This document shows positions 24,446 through 34,729 of a DNA stretch of 64,000 bases, piece after piece. Under the pieces are notes generated by a model. The model saw nothing but the letters and a program-made list of their open reading frames with translations, ran no database searches and was not told the DNA's origin. Within the stretch, counting starts at the first letter, position 1, and each line of letters begins with the position of its first letter. Origin of the DNA: Piscinibacter sp047602365 (GTDB lineage: Bacteria > Pseudomonadota > Gammaproteobacteria > Burkholderiales > Burkholderiaceae_C); contig JASGHM010000001.1 in NCBI GenBank assembly GCA_047602365.1, forward strand, positions 1,116,001 to 1,180,000, read 5' to 3'. The position numbers and the translations under genes are program-made.

Positions 24446-27400
24446 GCCAGCTCCTCGTCGCGCCGCGGCAGCGAGCGCTGCAAGCGCTCGATCATCTCGT
24501 TCCAGGCGAAACGTTCGACGAGCGCGCGCAGGTCGGCGGCCGCGGCGGCGCAGTCGGGGTGCTCGTGCACCAGCCGCTCCAGCGCCAGCACCAGCCCCTG
24601 GCGGTGGCCCAGCCGCGCCAGGCGGACCAGCGTGCGCGCATGCTCCTCGGGGATCTCGACGATGCTCGACGAGGCTTCGACGGCCCAGCTCGGCACCGAC
24701 AGCTCGGCCACCCACTCGAGCTGCAGCACCCGCTGCAGCGCGGCCAGCAGTTCCGACTCGATCACCGGCTTGTCGACGAAGCCCTGCGCGCCGGCCTCGG
24801 CCAGCTTGTCGGCCTGGTTCTCGAACGCGTTGGCCGAGACCATCAGGATCGGCGGTGCAGAGAAGCCGCCGTCGCGGATGCGGCGCGCGGTCTCCCAGCC
24901 GTCCATGTCGTCCATCGTGATGTCCAGCAGCACCGCGTCGGGCACCTGTTCGGCGACGCTCTGCAGGCACTCGGTGCCGCTGGCCGCCTCGCGGATGCGG
25001 AAGCCCAGCGGCAGCAGCAGCCCGGCCAGCATCTGCCGCTGCGTCGGCTGGTCGTCGACCACCAGCAGCGTGCGCCGCGTGCCGATGTAGCCGGTCACCG
25101 GGCGCATCGGCACGCCGCGTTCGGCCGGCGGCTCGGCGGTCTCGCTGAGGTACAGGCGCACGGTGAAGGTGCTGCCCTGGCCGGGCACGCTCTTCACGGT
25201 CAGTTCGCCGCCCATCAGCTGGGTCAGCAGGTGGGTGATGGTCAGGCCCAGGCCGGTGCCCGGCTCGCCGGTGCGCCGGCCGGCGCTGCCACGCTCGAAG
25301 GGCAGGAAGATGCGCTCCAGGTCCTGCTCGGCGATGCCGATGCCGCTGTCGATCACCTCGAAGCGCACCACTTCGCGGCTGTTGTCCAGGCGCAGCACGA
25401 TGCCGCCCTTGTCGGTGAAGCGCACCGCGTTGCCGAGCAGGTTGACGAGGATCTGGCGCAGCCGCCGCGCGTCGGCGCGCACGAAGGCCGGCACGCGGCC
25501 TTCGGTCTGCAGCTCGAAGCTCAGGCCCTTGGCCGCCGCCTGCGGCGCGACCATGCCGACGATGTCGTCGAGGAACTCGCGCACCGACATCGGCGCGATG
25601 TCCAGGCGCAGCTTGCCGGCCTCGATGCGCGCCAGGTCGAGCAGGCCGTCGATCAGGCCGTGCAGGTGCTCGCCGCTGCGCCGGATGGTGTCGACCGCCA
25701 GCCGCGGCTCGCCGCGCACCTGCTCGTCCTTCAGCAGGATCTGCGCATAGCCGAGGATGCTGTTCAGCGGCGTGCGCAGCTCGTGCGTCATGCCGGTCAC
25801 GTAGCGTGTCTTGGCCTGGTTGGCGGCCTCGGCGAGGTCCTTGGCGCGCTGCAGCGCGGCGTCGGTGCGGCGGTGCGCCTCGATCTCGCGCGTCAGCAGC
25901 AGGTTCTGGCGGTTCGATTCGTCCTCGGCCATGTGGCGGCTCTCGCTGCCGAGCACGATCCACCACGCGCCGACCGCCGCCACCAGCGAGAGCAGCGCGA
26001 ACGCCTGCAGGAAGGGTTCGCGCAGGCGTCCCGGCGCGCCGCCCTGCAGCGCGCTCTGCTGTTCGTAGACGACGCCGAGGATGACCGCGAGCAGCAGCAG
26101 CAGTGACACGACGACGACCAGGTAGTGGGCGACGCGGAAGTCGATCGCCGCGCTCAGCCGTGCCGGCAGCAGCCGCGCCAGCACCGAACGCACCTGGTCG
26201 GCGGCGCGCGCGTCGGGCTTGCAGCGGTCGTGGCAGCGTGACTCCAGCGTGCAGCACAGCGAGCAGATCGGCGCGCCGTAGGCCGGGCATTGCGCCATGT
26301 CCTCGGCCTCGAAGTGGTTCTCGCACACCGAACACTGCACCGACTCGCCGGGCTTCCACGGCGCTGCCGGCGAGCGCGCCATGTAGTAGCGGCCACGTGT
26401 CCACCAGGCCAGCAGCGGCGCAGCGATCATCGATGCCGACAGGGCGATGAAGGGCGCGTAGGCCTGCGCCACCGGCCCCATCGCTCCGGCGTAGGCCGCC
26501 ACCGACAGCACGGTGGCGAACAGCATCGCGCCCATGCCGACCGGGTTGATGTCGTACAGGTGGGCCCGCTTGAACTCGACCGCACGCGGGCTCCAGCCCA
26601 GCGGCTTGTTGATGACCAGGTCGGCGACCAGCGCGCCGACCCAGGCGATCGCGACGTTGCTGTACAGCCCGAGCACGCTCTCCAGCGCGCCGAACACGCC
26701 CAGCGTCATCAGCAGCACCGCGATCAGCACGTTGAAGACCAGCCAGACCACGCGGCCCGGGTGGCTGTGCGTCAGCCGCGCGAAGAAGTTCGACCAGGCC
26801 AGCGAGCCGGCGTAGGCATTGGTCAGGTTGATCTTGACCTGCGAGACGATCACGAACAGCACGGTGGCGGCCAGCACCCAGCGGGCATCGTCGAACAGGT
26901 AGGCGAAGCCGGCCAGGTACATGTGCGTCGGCTCGATCGCCTTCTCGGTCGGCAGCTGCTGCTGAAGCACCAGGAAGGCGAGGAAGGCGCCGCCGAGCAT
27001 CTTCACCATGCCCGGCACGATCCAGCCCGGCCCGGCGACCAGCACGGCGGTCCACCAGCGCACGCGGTTGGCCCTGGTCTTCTCCGGCAGGAAGCGCAGG
27101 TAGTCGACCTGCTCGCCGATCTGCACCACCAGCGAGAAGGCCACCGTCGCCGCGGCGCCGAACATCAGCGCATCGAAGCCCGAGCTGCCGGAGACACGCC
27201 CGGCCAGCGTCGTGAACTCGCTGAACTTGCCCGGGTCCTTGAACCACACCGCGGCATAGGGCAGCACGAACAGCACGATCCACACCGGCTGCGTCCACAG
27301 CTGCAGGCGCGAGATCAGCGTGATGCCGTGCATCACCAGCGGCACCACGCCGAGCGAGGCGATCAGGTAGCACAGCGACAGCGGCCAGTCGGTGTACATC

Positions 27401-27829
27401 TGCAGCGCCAGGCGCGAGGATGGCCGCCTCCAGCGCGAAGAAGATGAAGGTGAAGCTGGCGTAGATCAGCGAGGTCAGCGTCGAGCCGAGGTAGCCGAAG
27501 CCGGCGCCGCGTGTCAGCAGGTCCATGTCGAGGCCGTACTTGGCCGCGTAGTAGCTGATCGGCAGGCCGGTCAGGAAGGTGATCAGCCCGACGACCAGGA
27601 TCGCCCACAGCGCATTGGTGAAGCCGTAGCTCAGCGCGATCGCGCCGCCGATCGCCTCCAGCGCGAGGAAGGATGTGGCGCCGAACGCGGTGTTGGCGAC
27701 ACGGAACTCGCTCCACTTGCGGAAGTGGCGCGGCGTGTAGCGAAGCGCGTAGTCCTCCAGCGTCTCGTCGGCGACCCAGCTGTTGTAGTCGCGGCGGATG
27801 CGGAAGATCTTCTGCGGGGCGAGGGCCAT
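24442..27829 (-). CDS. NCS1 permease-fused hybrid sensor histidine kinase (frameshifted)
   Basis: About 1128 residues once one extra base near 27411 is ignored. Residues 1-480 are an NCS1 (purine/cytosine/allantoin) permease: an N-terminal RRDYNSW motif and around a dozen hydrophobic helices. About 496-531 is a cysteine cluster (CSVCENHFEAEDMAQC, then CSLCC and CHDRC), probably zinc-binding. Two more helices follow, then HisKA (THELRTPLNSILGYAQIL, His about 681) and HATPase (GTGLGLTITHL). A receiver (Asp about 968) and a helical tail complete it. The design parallels CbrA-type transporter-kinases, but with an NCS1 module. It is likely to sense or import a nitrogen compound and control the adjacent amide locus. 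The frame break (CTCGCGCCTGGCG where CTCGCGCTGGCG is expected) is probably a sequence error. ATG 27829 is chosen; the start further upstream is TTG. Confidence 0.85.
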
Positions 27830-27869
27830 GGTGGCGGCGGCAGTCTGCAAGAAGCAGTCCCGGCGCGGC

Positions 27870-27885
27870 TACGTCGAATGACGTA
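27870..27885. promoter_or_regulatory. Palindromic operator, urtA / NCS1-kinase promoter region
   Basis: TACGTCGAATGACGTA is an inverted repeat (TACGTC-N4-GACGTA). It lies 110 bases before the urtA ATG and 41 bases before the divergent kinase ATG. Flanking bases (C before, TTCG after) also match the second copy at 36872. Two copies in the two key promoter regions of one pathway suggest a regulon operator. Confidence 0.7.
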
Positions 27886-27994
27886 TTCGGGATGCGCACG
27901 CCCTCTCCTACCTTTGAGCGCCATGCCACGGCACACGACGCACAGCGTTGGTGCCCGGCGCACGGATTTGTCCTCAACCCGCCAGGAGAGCTGA

Positions 27995-29254
27995 ATGTCC
28001 AACGACCATGACCTCGATCACAAATCGCTGCAGCGCCGCAGCCTGCTGCAAGGCGCCGCGGCGCTTCCGCTCGCCGGCCTGCCCGCCTGGGCGCTGGCCC
28101 AGCAGTTCCCGACCGCCAAGGTGAACACCACCAAGCTGGCGATCACCGACACCGAGGTGACGGTCGGCCAGCTGCACTCGGCCACCGGCACGATGGCGAT
28201 CAGCGAGACCGGCTCGATCCAGGCCGAACAACTCGCCATCGACCAGATCAACGCGATGGGCGGCATCCTCGGCCGCAAGATCAAGGTCATCAAGGAAGAC
28301 GGCGCCAGCGACTGGCCGACCTTCGCCGAGAAGAGCAAGAAGCTGCTCGTCAACGACAAGGTCGCCGCGGTGTTCGGCTGCTGGACCAGCGCCTCGCGCA
28401 AGGCGGTGCTGCCGGTGTTCGAGAAGGAGAACGGCCTGCTGTACTACCCGACCTTCTACGAAGGCCTGGAGCAGAGCAAGAACGTCATCTACACCGGCCA
28501 GGAAGCGACCCAGCAGATCATCTACGGCCTCGACTGGGGCGCGAAGGAGAAGAAGGCCAAGACCTTCTTCCTGGTCGGCTCCGACTACATCTGGCCGCGC
28601 ACGTCGATGAAGATCGCGCGCAAGCACATCGAGACGGTCGGCAAGCTCGGCAAGGTGGTCGGCGAGGAGTACTACCCGCTGGGCAACACCAACTTCAACT
28701 CGCTGATCAACAAGATCAAGGTCGCCAAGCCGGACTGCATCTTCTGCGCGGTGGTGGGCGGCTCCAACGTCGCGTTCTACAAGCAGCTGAAGGCCGCCGG
28801 CATCACCGGCGACAAGCAGTTCCTGCTGACGCTGTCGGTGACCGAGGACGAGATGACCGGCGTCGGCGGCGAGAACTTCGCCGGCTTCTACTCGTCGATG
28901 AAGTACTTCCAGTCGCTGGACAACGCCAACAACAAGGCCTTCGTCGCAGCGTTCAAGGCCAAGTACGGCAAGGACGCGGTGATCGGCGACGTGACGCAGG
29001 CCGGCTACCTCGGCCCCTGGCTGTGGAAGGCGGCGGTCGAGAAGGCCGGCAGCTTCGACGTCGACAAGGTGGTCGCGGCCTCGCCCGGCATCGAGCTGAA
29101 GACCGCGCCCGAGGGCTACGTGAAGCTCGACGCCAACCACCACCTGTGGAGCAAGTCGCGCATCGCGATGGGCATGCCGGACGCGACCTTCAAGGTGGTG
29201 GCCGAGTCGCCCGAGCTGATCAAGCCGGATCCGTTCCCCAAAGGTTACCAGTGA
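27995..29254 (+). CDS. urtA: Urea/short-chain amide ABC transporter, binding protein (UrtA/FmdD)
   Basis: A 419-residue periplasmic binding protein of the branched-chain amino acid/urea/amide class (Peripla_BP_5). The leader contains a twin-arginine motif (QRRSLLQGAA) before a hydrophobic stretch ending AWALAQ, so Tat export is likely. VGQLHSATGTMAISETGS and FGCWTSASRKAVLPVFEKEN are hallmark UrtA/FmdD segments. Known relatives bind urea or short amides such as formamide and acetamide. With fmdA and amiE nearby and no urease in view, I favour amides. AGGAGAG precedes the ATG. It is first gene of the urtABCDE-fmdAB run, with an operator upstream and a hairpin after it. Confidence 0.93.
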   Translation: MSNDHDLDHKSLQRRSLLQGAAALPLAGLPAWALAQQFPTAKVNTTKLAITDTEVTVGQLHSATGTMAISETGSIQAEQLAIDQINAMGGILGRKIKVIKEDGASDWPTFAEKSKKLLVNDKVAAVFGCWTSASRKAVLPVFEKENGLLYYPTFYEGLEQSKNVIYTGQEATQQIIYGLDWGAKEKKAKTFFLVGSDYIWPRTSMKIARKHIETVGKLGKVVGEEYYPLGNTNFNSLINKIKVAKPDCIFCAVVGGSNVAFYKQLKAAGITGDKQFLLTLSVTEDEMTGVGGENFAGFYSSMKYFQSLDNANNKAFVAAFKAKYGKDAVIGDVTQAGYLGPWLWKAAVEKAGSFDVDKVVAASPGIELKTAPEGYVKLDANHHLWSKSRIAMGMPDATFKVVAESPELIKPDPFPKGYQ

Positions 29255-29263
29255 CCCACCCCC

Positions 29264-29295
29264 GGAGCGCCTGACGGCGCTCCCCCTCGAGGGGG
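29264..29295 (+). repeat. Tandem hairpins between urtA and urtB
   Basis: GGAGCGCC-TGAC-GGCGCTCC (29264-29283) is a perfect 8-bp stem, and CCCCCTCGAGGGGG (29282-29295) is a second palindrome sharing its edge. They sit 10 bases after the urtA stop. Such hairpins after a binding-protein gene typically protect or terminate part of the message so that binding protein outnumbers permease. The sequence also resembles dispersed intergenic palindromes of Burkholderiales. Confidence 0.65.
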
Positions 29296-29366
29296 CACCA
29301 CCAGCGGACCGGCGGAGCCGGATCCGCGGTGTTCGCTTGATCGTCCTTTGTCCGCGGAGTCGTGCG

Positions 29367-30281
29367 ATGAGTTTTTCCGAGATGCTGAACATCGGCCTGA
29401 TGCAGGGCTTCGCGGGGCTGAGCCTGTTCTCGGTGCTGCTGCTGATGGGCCTGGGGCTGGCGATCATCTTCGGCCAGATGGGCGTGATCAACATGGCGCA
29501 TGGCGAGTTCATGACCATCGGCGCCTACACCATCTTCCTCGGCTCGACGCTGACCGAGAAGTTCGCGCCCGGCTTCGTCGCCTACTACTTCCCGATCGCG
29601 ATCTGCGTCGCCTTCGTGCTCGCCTTCGCCGCCGGCTGGCTGGTCGAATGGGCGCTGATCCGCCACCTCTACAAGCGCCCGCTGGACACGCTGCTCGCCA
29701 CCTGGGGCCTGAGCCTGGGCATCCAGCAGATGTTCCGCTCCGGCATCGGGCCGAAGGAAGTCAGCCCCACGCTGCCCGACTGGCTGCTCGGCTCCTGGGC
29801 GCCGGCCGAGGGCCTGGACATCCCGATCAACGGCCTGTTCGTGCTCGCGCTGACGGCCTTCGTCACCGGCGCCGTGATGCTGGCCCTCTACAAGAGCCGC
29901 TGGGGCCTGCGTGTGCGCGCCACGGTGAGCAACCGCACGATGGCCAACGCCATCGGCATCAACACCAGCAAGACCGACCGCCTGACCTTCGCGATCGGCT
30001 GCGGCATCGCCGGCGTCGCCGGCGCGGCCTTCACGACGATCGGCTCGACCGGCCCGACCTCGGGCTCGCTGTACATCGTCGACGCCTTCCTGGTCGTCAC
30101 CTTCGGCGGCGCCGCCAGCCTGCTGGGCACCGTCGCCTCGGCCTTCGGCATCGCGCAGACGCAGTCGATCAGCGAGTTCTTCATGAGCGGCTCGATGGCC
30201 AAGGTGCTGACGCTGTCGCTGATCGTGCTGATCCTGATGATGCGGCCGCAGGGTCTGTTCGCATCGAAGGTCCGTCGCTGA
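29367..30281 (+). CDS. urtB: Urea/amide ABC transporter permease UrtB/FmdE
   Basis: A 304-residue inner-membrane permease of the LivH/UrtB family with about eight hydrophobic helices. Family landmarks are GLGLAIIFGQMGVINMAHGEF in the first helices, LATWGLSLGIQQ in the middle, and FGGAASLLGTVASAFGIAQTQ near the cytoplasmic coupling loop. It ends MMRPQGLFASKVRR. It pairs with UrtC to make the channel. The ATG at 29367 lies 112 bases after urtA, a gap containing strong hairpins, so urtB expression may be lower than urtA. The urtC start is 32 bases downstream. Confidence 0.93.
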   Translation: MSFSEMLNIGLMQGFAGLSLFSVLLLMGLGLAIIFGQMGVINMAHGEFMTIGAYTIFLGSTLTEKFAPGFVAYYFPIAICVAFVLAFAAGWLVEWALIRHLYKRPLDTLLATWGLSLGIQQMFRSGIGPKEVSPTLPDWLLGSWAPAEGLDIPINGLFVLALTAFVTGAVMLALYKSRWGLRVRATVSNRTMANAIGINTSKTDRLTFAIGCGIAGVAGAAFTTIGSTGPTSGSLYIVDAFLVVTFGGAASLLGTVASAFGIAQTQSISEFFMSGSMAKVLTLSLIVLILMMRPQGLFASKVRR

Positions 30282-30313
30282 GCCGCTTGCCGAACCGTTC
30301 CGGAGAACCTTGC

Positions 30314-31532
30314 ATGAATTCGATCAAGACCTGGCTCGCGCGCCCCGGCGTGGGCAGCACGCTGATCCTCGCGCTGCTGCTGCTGGTGATCCTGCCGCTG
30401 TCGCTCGACGCCTTCCGCCTCAACCTGGTCGGCAAGTACCTGACCTATGCCTTCGTCGCCGTCGGCCTGGTGATGGTGTGGGGCTACGGCGGCGTGCTGA
30501 GCCTCGGCCAGGGCGTGTTCTTCGGCCTCGGCGGCTACGCGATGGCGATGTTCCTCAAGCTCGAGGCCAGCGACCCGGTCAGCACCGCGATCCAGTCGAC
30601 GCCGGGCATCCCCGACTTCATGGACTGGAACCAGCTGACCGCGCTGCCCTGGTTCTGGGTGCCGTTCAAGAGCCTGCCCTTCGCGCTGATCGCGGTGATC
30701 GCGGTGCCGACGCTGCTCGCCTTCATCATCAGCTTCGCGATGTTCAAGCGCCGCGTCGGCGGCGTCTACTTCGCGATCATCACGCAGGCGGTGGCGCTGA
30801 TCCTGACCGTGCTGATCATCGGCCAGCAGGGCTACACCGGCGGCGTCAACGGCATGACCGACCTGAAGACGCTGCTCGGCTGGGACATCCGCACCGACTC
30901 GGCGCGCCTGATCCTCTACTACGTCTGCTCGCGCGCTGCTGCTCGGCAGCATCGTGCTGTGCGCGTGGATCCAGAAGAGCAAGCTCGGCACGCTGCTGCT
31001 GGCGATGCGCGACAAGGAAGACCGCGTGCGCTTCTCCGGCTACGACGTGGCGATGTTCAAGGTCGCAGTGTTTTGCCTGGGCGCGGCGCTGTCCGGCATC
31101 GGCGGCGCGATGTTCGCGCTGCAGGTCGGCTTCATGTCGCCGAGCTTCGTCGGCATCGTGCCCTCGATCGAGATGGTCATCTACGCCGCCGTGGGCGGGC
31201 GCATGAGCCTGGTCGGCGCGGTCTACGGCGCGCTGCTGGTCAACGCCGGCAAGACCTTCTTCTCCGAGAGCTTCCCGGATCTCTGGCTGTTCCTGATGGC
31301 CGCGCTCTTCATCGGCGTGACCATGGCCTTCCCCAACGGCCTGGCCGGCCTGGTCGAGAGCCACATCAAGCCCTGGTGGAAGCGCCGCCAGGCGCAGCGT
31401 GCGGCGCAGAAGGAAGCGCTGGCCGCGGCTCACGCCGCCTACCCGTCCGCGCCGACCAAAGCCGTGCCGGCGGCCCGTTCACCGTCCGGCCCGCCCACCC
31501 TGCCGCCGGGTGTCAGCGGCCAGCAGGCCTGA
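30314..31532 (+). CDS. urtC: Urea/amide ABC transporter permease UrtC/FmdF (frameshifted)
   Basis: A LivM/UrtC-family permease of about 405 residues if one base is discounted. The first part (to about 30928) has the conserved VGLVMVWGYGGVLSLGQGVF helix and QAVALILTVLIIGQQGYTGG. The second part, in the next frame (+1), continues LLLGSIVLCAWIQKSKLGTL and MRDKEDRVRFSGYDVAMFK. The break falls in GTCTGCTCGCGCGCTGCTG, where an extra base near 30929 restores the family pattern if removed. A Pro/Ala-rich tail follows. With intact urtB and urtD around it, a sequencing error is more likely than decay. If real, the transporter would be inactive. Confidence 0.85.
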
Positions 31533-31544
31533 TCAGGAGAAGCC

Positions 31545-32291
<747 letters not shown>

Positions 32292-32312
32292 GGACCCACA
32301 AGGAGCATCGCC

Positions 32313-33002
32313 ATGCTGAGCGTGAAGGACCTGTTCGTCGCCTACGGGCAAAGCGAGGCGCTGCACGGCATCTCGTTCGAGGCGGCACCGAAGGAGACGG
32401 TGGCCATCATGGGCCGCAACGGCATGGGCAAGACCACGCTGTTCAAGAGCCTGATGGGCGTGCTGCCGACCAAGGCCGGCTCGGTCAGCGTGGCCGGCAG
32501 CGACATCACTAAAGACGAGAGCTACCGGCGCGTCAGCAAGGGCATCGCCTACGTGCCGCAGGGCCGCATGATCTTCCCGACGCTGACGGTCGAGGAAAAC
32601 ATCCAGACCGGCCTGGAGAACGCCCGCGACAAGCGCATCCCCGAGGAGATCTACGCGCTGTTCCCGGTGCTTTGGGACACGAAGCGCCGCAAGGGCGGCA
32701 ACCTGTCCGGCGGCCAGCAGCAGCAGCTCGCCATCGCCCGCGCGCTGGTCACCAACCCCAAGGTGCTGCTGCTCGACGAGCCGACCGAAGGCATCCAGCC
32801 GTCGATCATCAAGGACATCGCCAAGGCGCTGAACGAGATCCGCAAGCTGCGCGACATCTCGATCGTCGTCAGCGAGCAGGTGCTCAGCTTCGCGATGGAC
32901 GTCGCCGACCGTCTGTTCGTCATCGAGGGCGGCCGCCTGGTGCACGAGACGAGTCGTGCGAACACCGACGCCGCGCACATCAAGCAATACCTCTCCGTTT
33001 GA
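32313..33002 (+). CDS. urtE: Urea/amide ABC transporter ATPase UrtE
   Basis: A 229-residue ATP-binding subunit of the LivF/UrtE type. Walker A is IMGRNGMGKTTLFKSLMG, the signature is LSGGQQQQLAIARAL and Walker B is VLLLDEPTEGIQPS. The switch region reads IVVSEQVLSFAMDV: Glu-Gln replaces the usual His, which is normal in this subfamily. An AAGGAG ribosome-binding site lies before the ATG. The fmdA start is 34 bases further on, so transporter and formamidase are probably one transcript. Confidence 0.94.
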   Translation: MLSVKDLFVAYGQSEALHGISFEAAPKETVAIMGRNGMGKTTLFKSLMGVLPTKAGSVSVAGSDITKDESYRRVSKGIAYVPQGRMIFPTLTVEENIQTGLENARDKRIPEEIYALFPVLWDTKRRKGGNLSGGQQQQLAIARALVTNPKVLLLDEPTEGIQPSIIKDIAKALNEIRKLRDISIVVSEQVLSFAMDVADRLFVIEGGRLVHETSRANTDAAHIKQYLSV

Positions 33003-33036
33003 ACCCAACCGACTTCACCCCAGAAGGAGCCGCGCC

Positions 33037-34266
33037 ATGCCCGAAACCCTGATCAAGGTCGACCTCAGCAAACCCGCCCCCAGCAACGAGATGGTGCACA
33101 ACCGCTGGCACCCGGACATCCCGATGGCCTGCTGGGTCAAGCCGGGCGACGAGTTCGTGCTCGAGACCTACGACTGGACCGGCGGCTTCATCAAGAACAA
33201 CGACAGCGCCGACGATGTGCGCGACATCGACCTGAGCACGGTGCACTACCTGTCCGGCCCGGTCGGCGTGAAGGGCGCCGAGCCGGGCGACCTGCTGGTC
33301 GTCGACCTGCTGGACATCGGCGCCAAGGACGACAGCCTGTGGGGCTTCAACGGCTTCTTCAGCAAGAAGAACGGCGGCGGCTTCCTGACCGAGCATTTCC
33401 CGCAGGCGCAGAAGTCGATCTGGGACTTCCACGGCATGTTCACCACCTCGCGCCACGTGCCGGGCGTGAAGTACGCCGGCCTGATCCACCCCGGGCTGAT
33501 CGGGTGCCTGCCCGACCCGAAGATGCTGGAGATGTGGAACGTGCGCGAGCAGGCGCTGATCGATTCCGATCCGGCCACCAGCGGCCTGGCCAACCCGCCC
33601 TTCGCCGGCACCGCCCACATGGGCAAGCTGACCGGCGAGGCCAAGGCCAAGGCCGCGGCCACCGGCGCGCGCACCGTGCCGCCGCGCGAGCATGGCGGCA
33701 ACTGCGACATCAAGGACCTGTCGCGCGGCTCGAAGATCTTCTTCCCGGTCTACGTCGACGGCGCCGGCCTGTCGGTCGGCGACCTGCACTTCAGCCAGGG
33801 CGACGGCGAGATCACCTTCTGCGGCGCGATCGAGATGGCCGGCTGGGTGCACATGAAGGTGCAGCTGATCAAGGGCGGCATGGCCAAGTACGGCATCAAG
33901 AACCCGATCTTCAAGCCCAGCCCGATCAAGCCGGTCTACGACGACTACGTGATCTTCGAGGGCATCAGCGTCGACGAGAGCGGCAAGCAGTACTACCTGG
34001 ACGTCAACGTCGCCTACCGCCAGGCCTGCCTGAACGCGATCGAGTACCTGAAGAAGTTCGGCTACTCGGGCGCGCAGGCCTACTCGATCCTCGGCACGGC
34101 GCCGGTGCAGGGCCACATCAGCGGCGTGGTCGACGTGCCGAACGCCTGCGCGACGCTGTGGCTGCCGACCGCGATCTTCGACTTCGACATCAACCCGAGC
34201 GCGGCCGGGCCGACCAAGTTCATCGACGGCAGCATCCAGATGCCGCTGTCGCCGGACCTGAAGTAG
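33037..34266 (+). CDS. fmdA: Formamidase FmdA (acetamidase/formamidase family)
   Basis: A 409-residue cytoplasmic amidohydrolase of the FmdA_AmdA family, close to the 407-residue formamidase of Methylophilus methylotrophus. Conserved stretches are VHNRWHPDIPMACWVKPGD, DFHGMFTTSRHVPGVKYAG and HPGLIGCLPD. EHGGNCDIKDLSRGSKIFFP and LHFSQGDGEITFCGAIEMAG follow. It hydrolyses formamide (and some acetamide) to ammonia and the acid. Placement straight after the ABC transporter and before fmdB matches the fmd clusters of methylotrophs. AGAAGGAGC precedes the ATG. Confidence 0.96.
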   Translation: MPETLIKVDLSKPAPSNEMVHNRWHPDIPMACWVKPGDEFVLETYDWTGGFIKNNDSADDVRDIDLSTVHYLSGPVGVKGAEPGDLLVVDLLDIGAKDDSLWGFNGFFSKKNGGGFLTEHFPQAQKSIWDFHGMFTTSRHVPGVKYAGLIHPGLIGCLPDPKMLEMWNVREQALIDSDPATSGLANPPFAGTAHMGKLTGEAKAKAAATGARTVPPREHGGNCDIKDLSRGSKIFFPVYVDGAGLSVGDLHFSQGDGEITFCGAIEMAGWVHMKVQLIKGGMAKYGIKNPIFKPSPIKPVYDDYVIFEGISVDESGKQYYLDVNVAYRQACLNAIEYLKKFGYSGAQAYSILGTAPVQGHISGVVDVPNACATLWLPTAIFDFDINPSAAGPTKFIDGSIQMPLSPDLK

Positions 34267-34276
34267 GCCCGCCACC

Positions 34277-34619
34277 ATGCCGACCTACGACTACGCCTGC
34301 CCGGCTTGCGGCGGCTTCGACGCGCTGCGCAGCTTCGCGCAGCGCGACGAACCGGCCGCCTGTCCGGACTGCGCGGCGCCCTCGCCGCGTGTCTTCACCG
34401 CGATGCCGCGGCTGGCCTGCGTCAGCAGCGAGACGCGCCGCGCGATGGAGACCAACGAGCGAGCGCGCCACGAGCCGAAGAGCTCGGGTTCAGTACCAGC
34501 GCATGCGCCATCCGGCCGGCTGCGGCTGCTGCTCGCCGGGCCAGCGCAGTGCGACGGTGAGGGCGGCCAACGGCGCCAAGGCCTTCCCGAGCAAGCGGCC
34601 CTGGATGATCAGCCACTGA
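34277..34619 (+). CDS. fmdB: FmdB-family zinc-ribbon protein (frameshifted)
   Basis: A small zinc-ribbon protein of about 113 residues after one base is discounted. The N-terminus MPTYDYACPACGGFDALRSF and PAACPDCAAPSPRVF give the CxxC-CxxC ribbon of the FmdB family, proposed to regulate formamidase genes. Near 34492 the frame shifts by +1, after which YQRMRHPAGCGCCSPGQRS and KAFPSKRPWMISH complete the longer type of FmdB. Without the shift the ribbon would read on into unrelated sequence up to the aminotransferase. It follows fmdA by 10 bases. Confidence 0.8.
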
Positions 34620-34729
34620 GCGCTTCCGCCCCGCTTGCCCGCGCAAACCTTGCAGAAGGTGCGGCCGTGCCCAGGGTGCTAAGCTTTCCGCCCCACAAAG
34701 CGAAAAGCGCCCTGCGCACGGAGACTCAC

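Noticed and set aside
23573..27850. A single 1425-residue protein joining permease to LuxR regulator
   Set aside because: Only its two ends are real. The middle about 980 codons are out of frame with the kinase, which is clearly encoded in the neighbouring frame; the permease belongs to the kinase after one base is removed, and the regulator is a separate gene.
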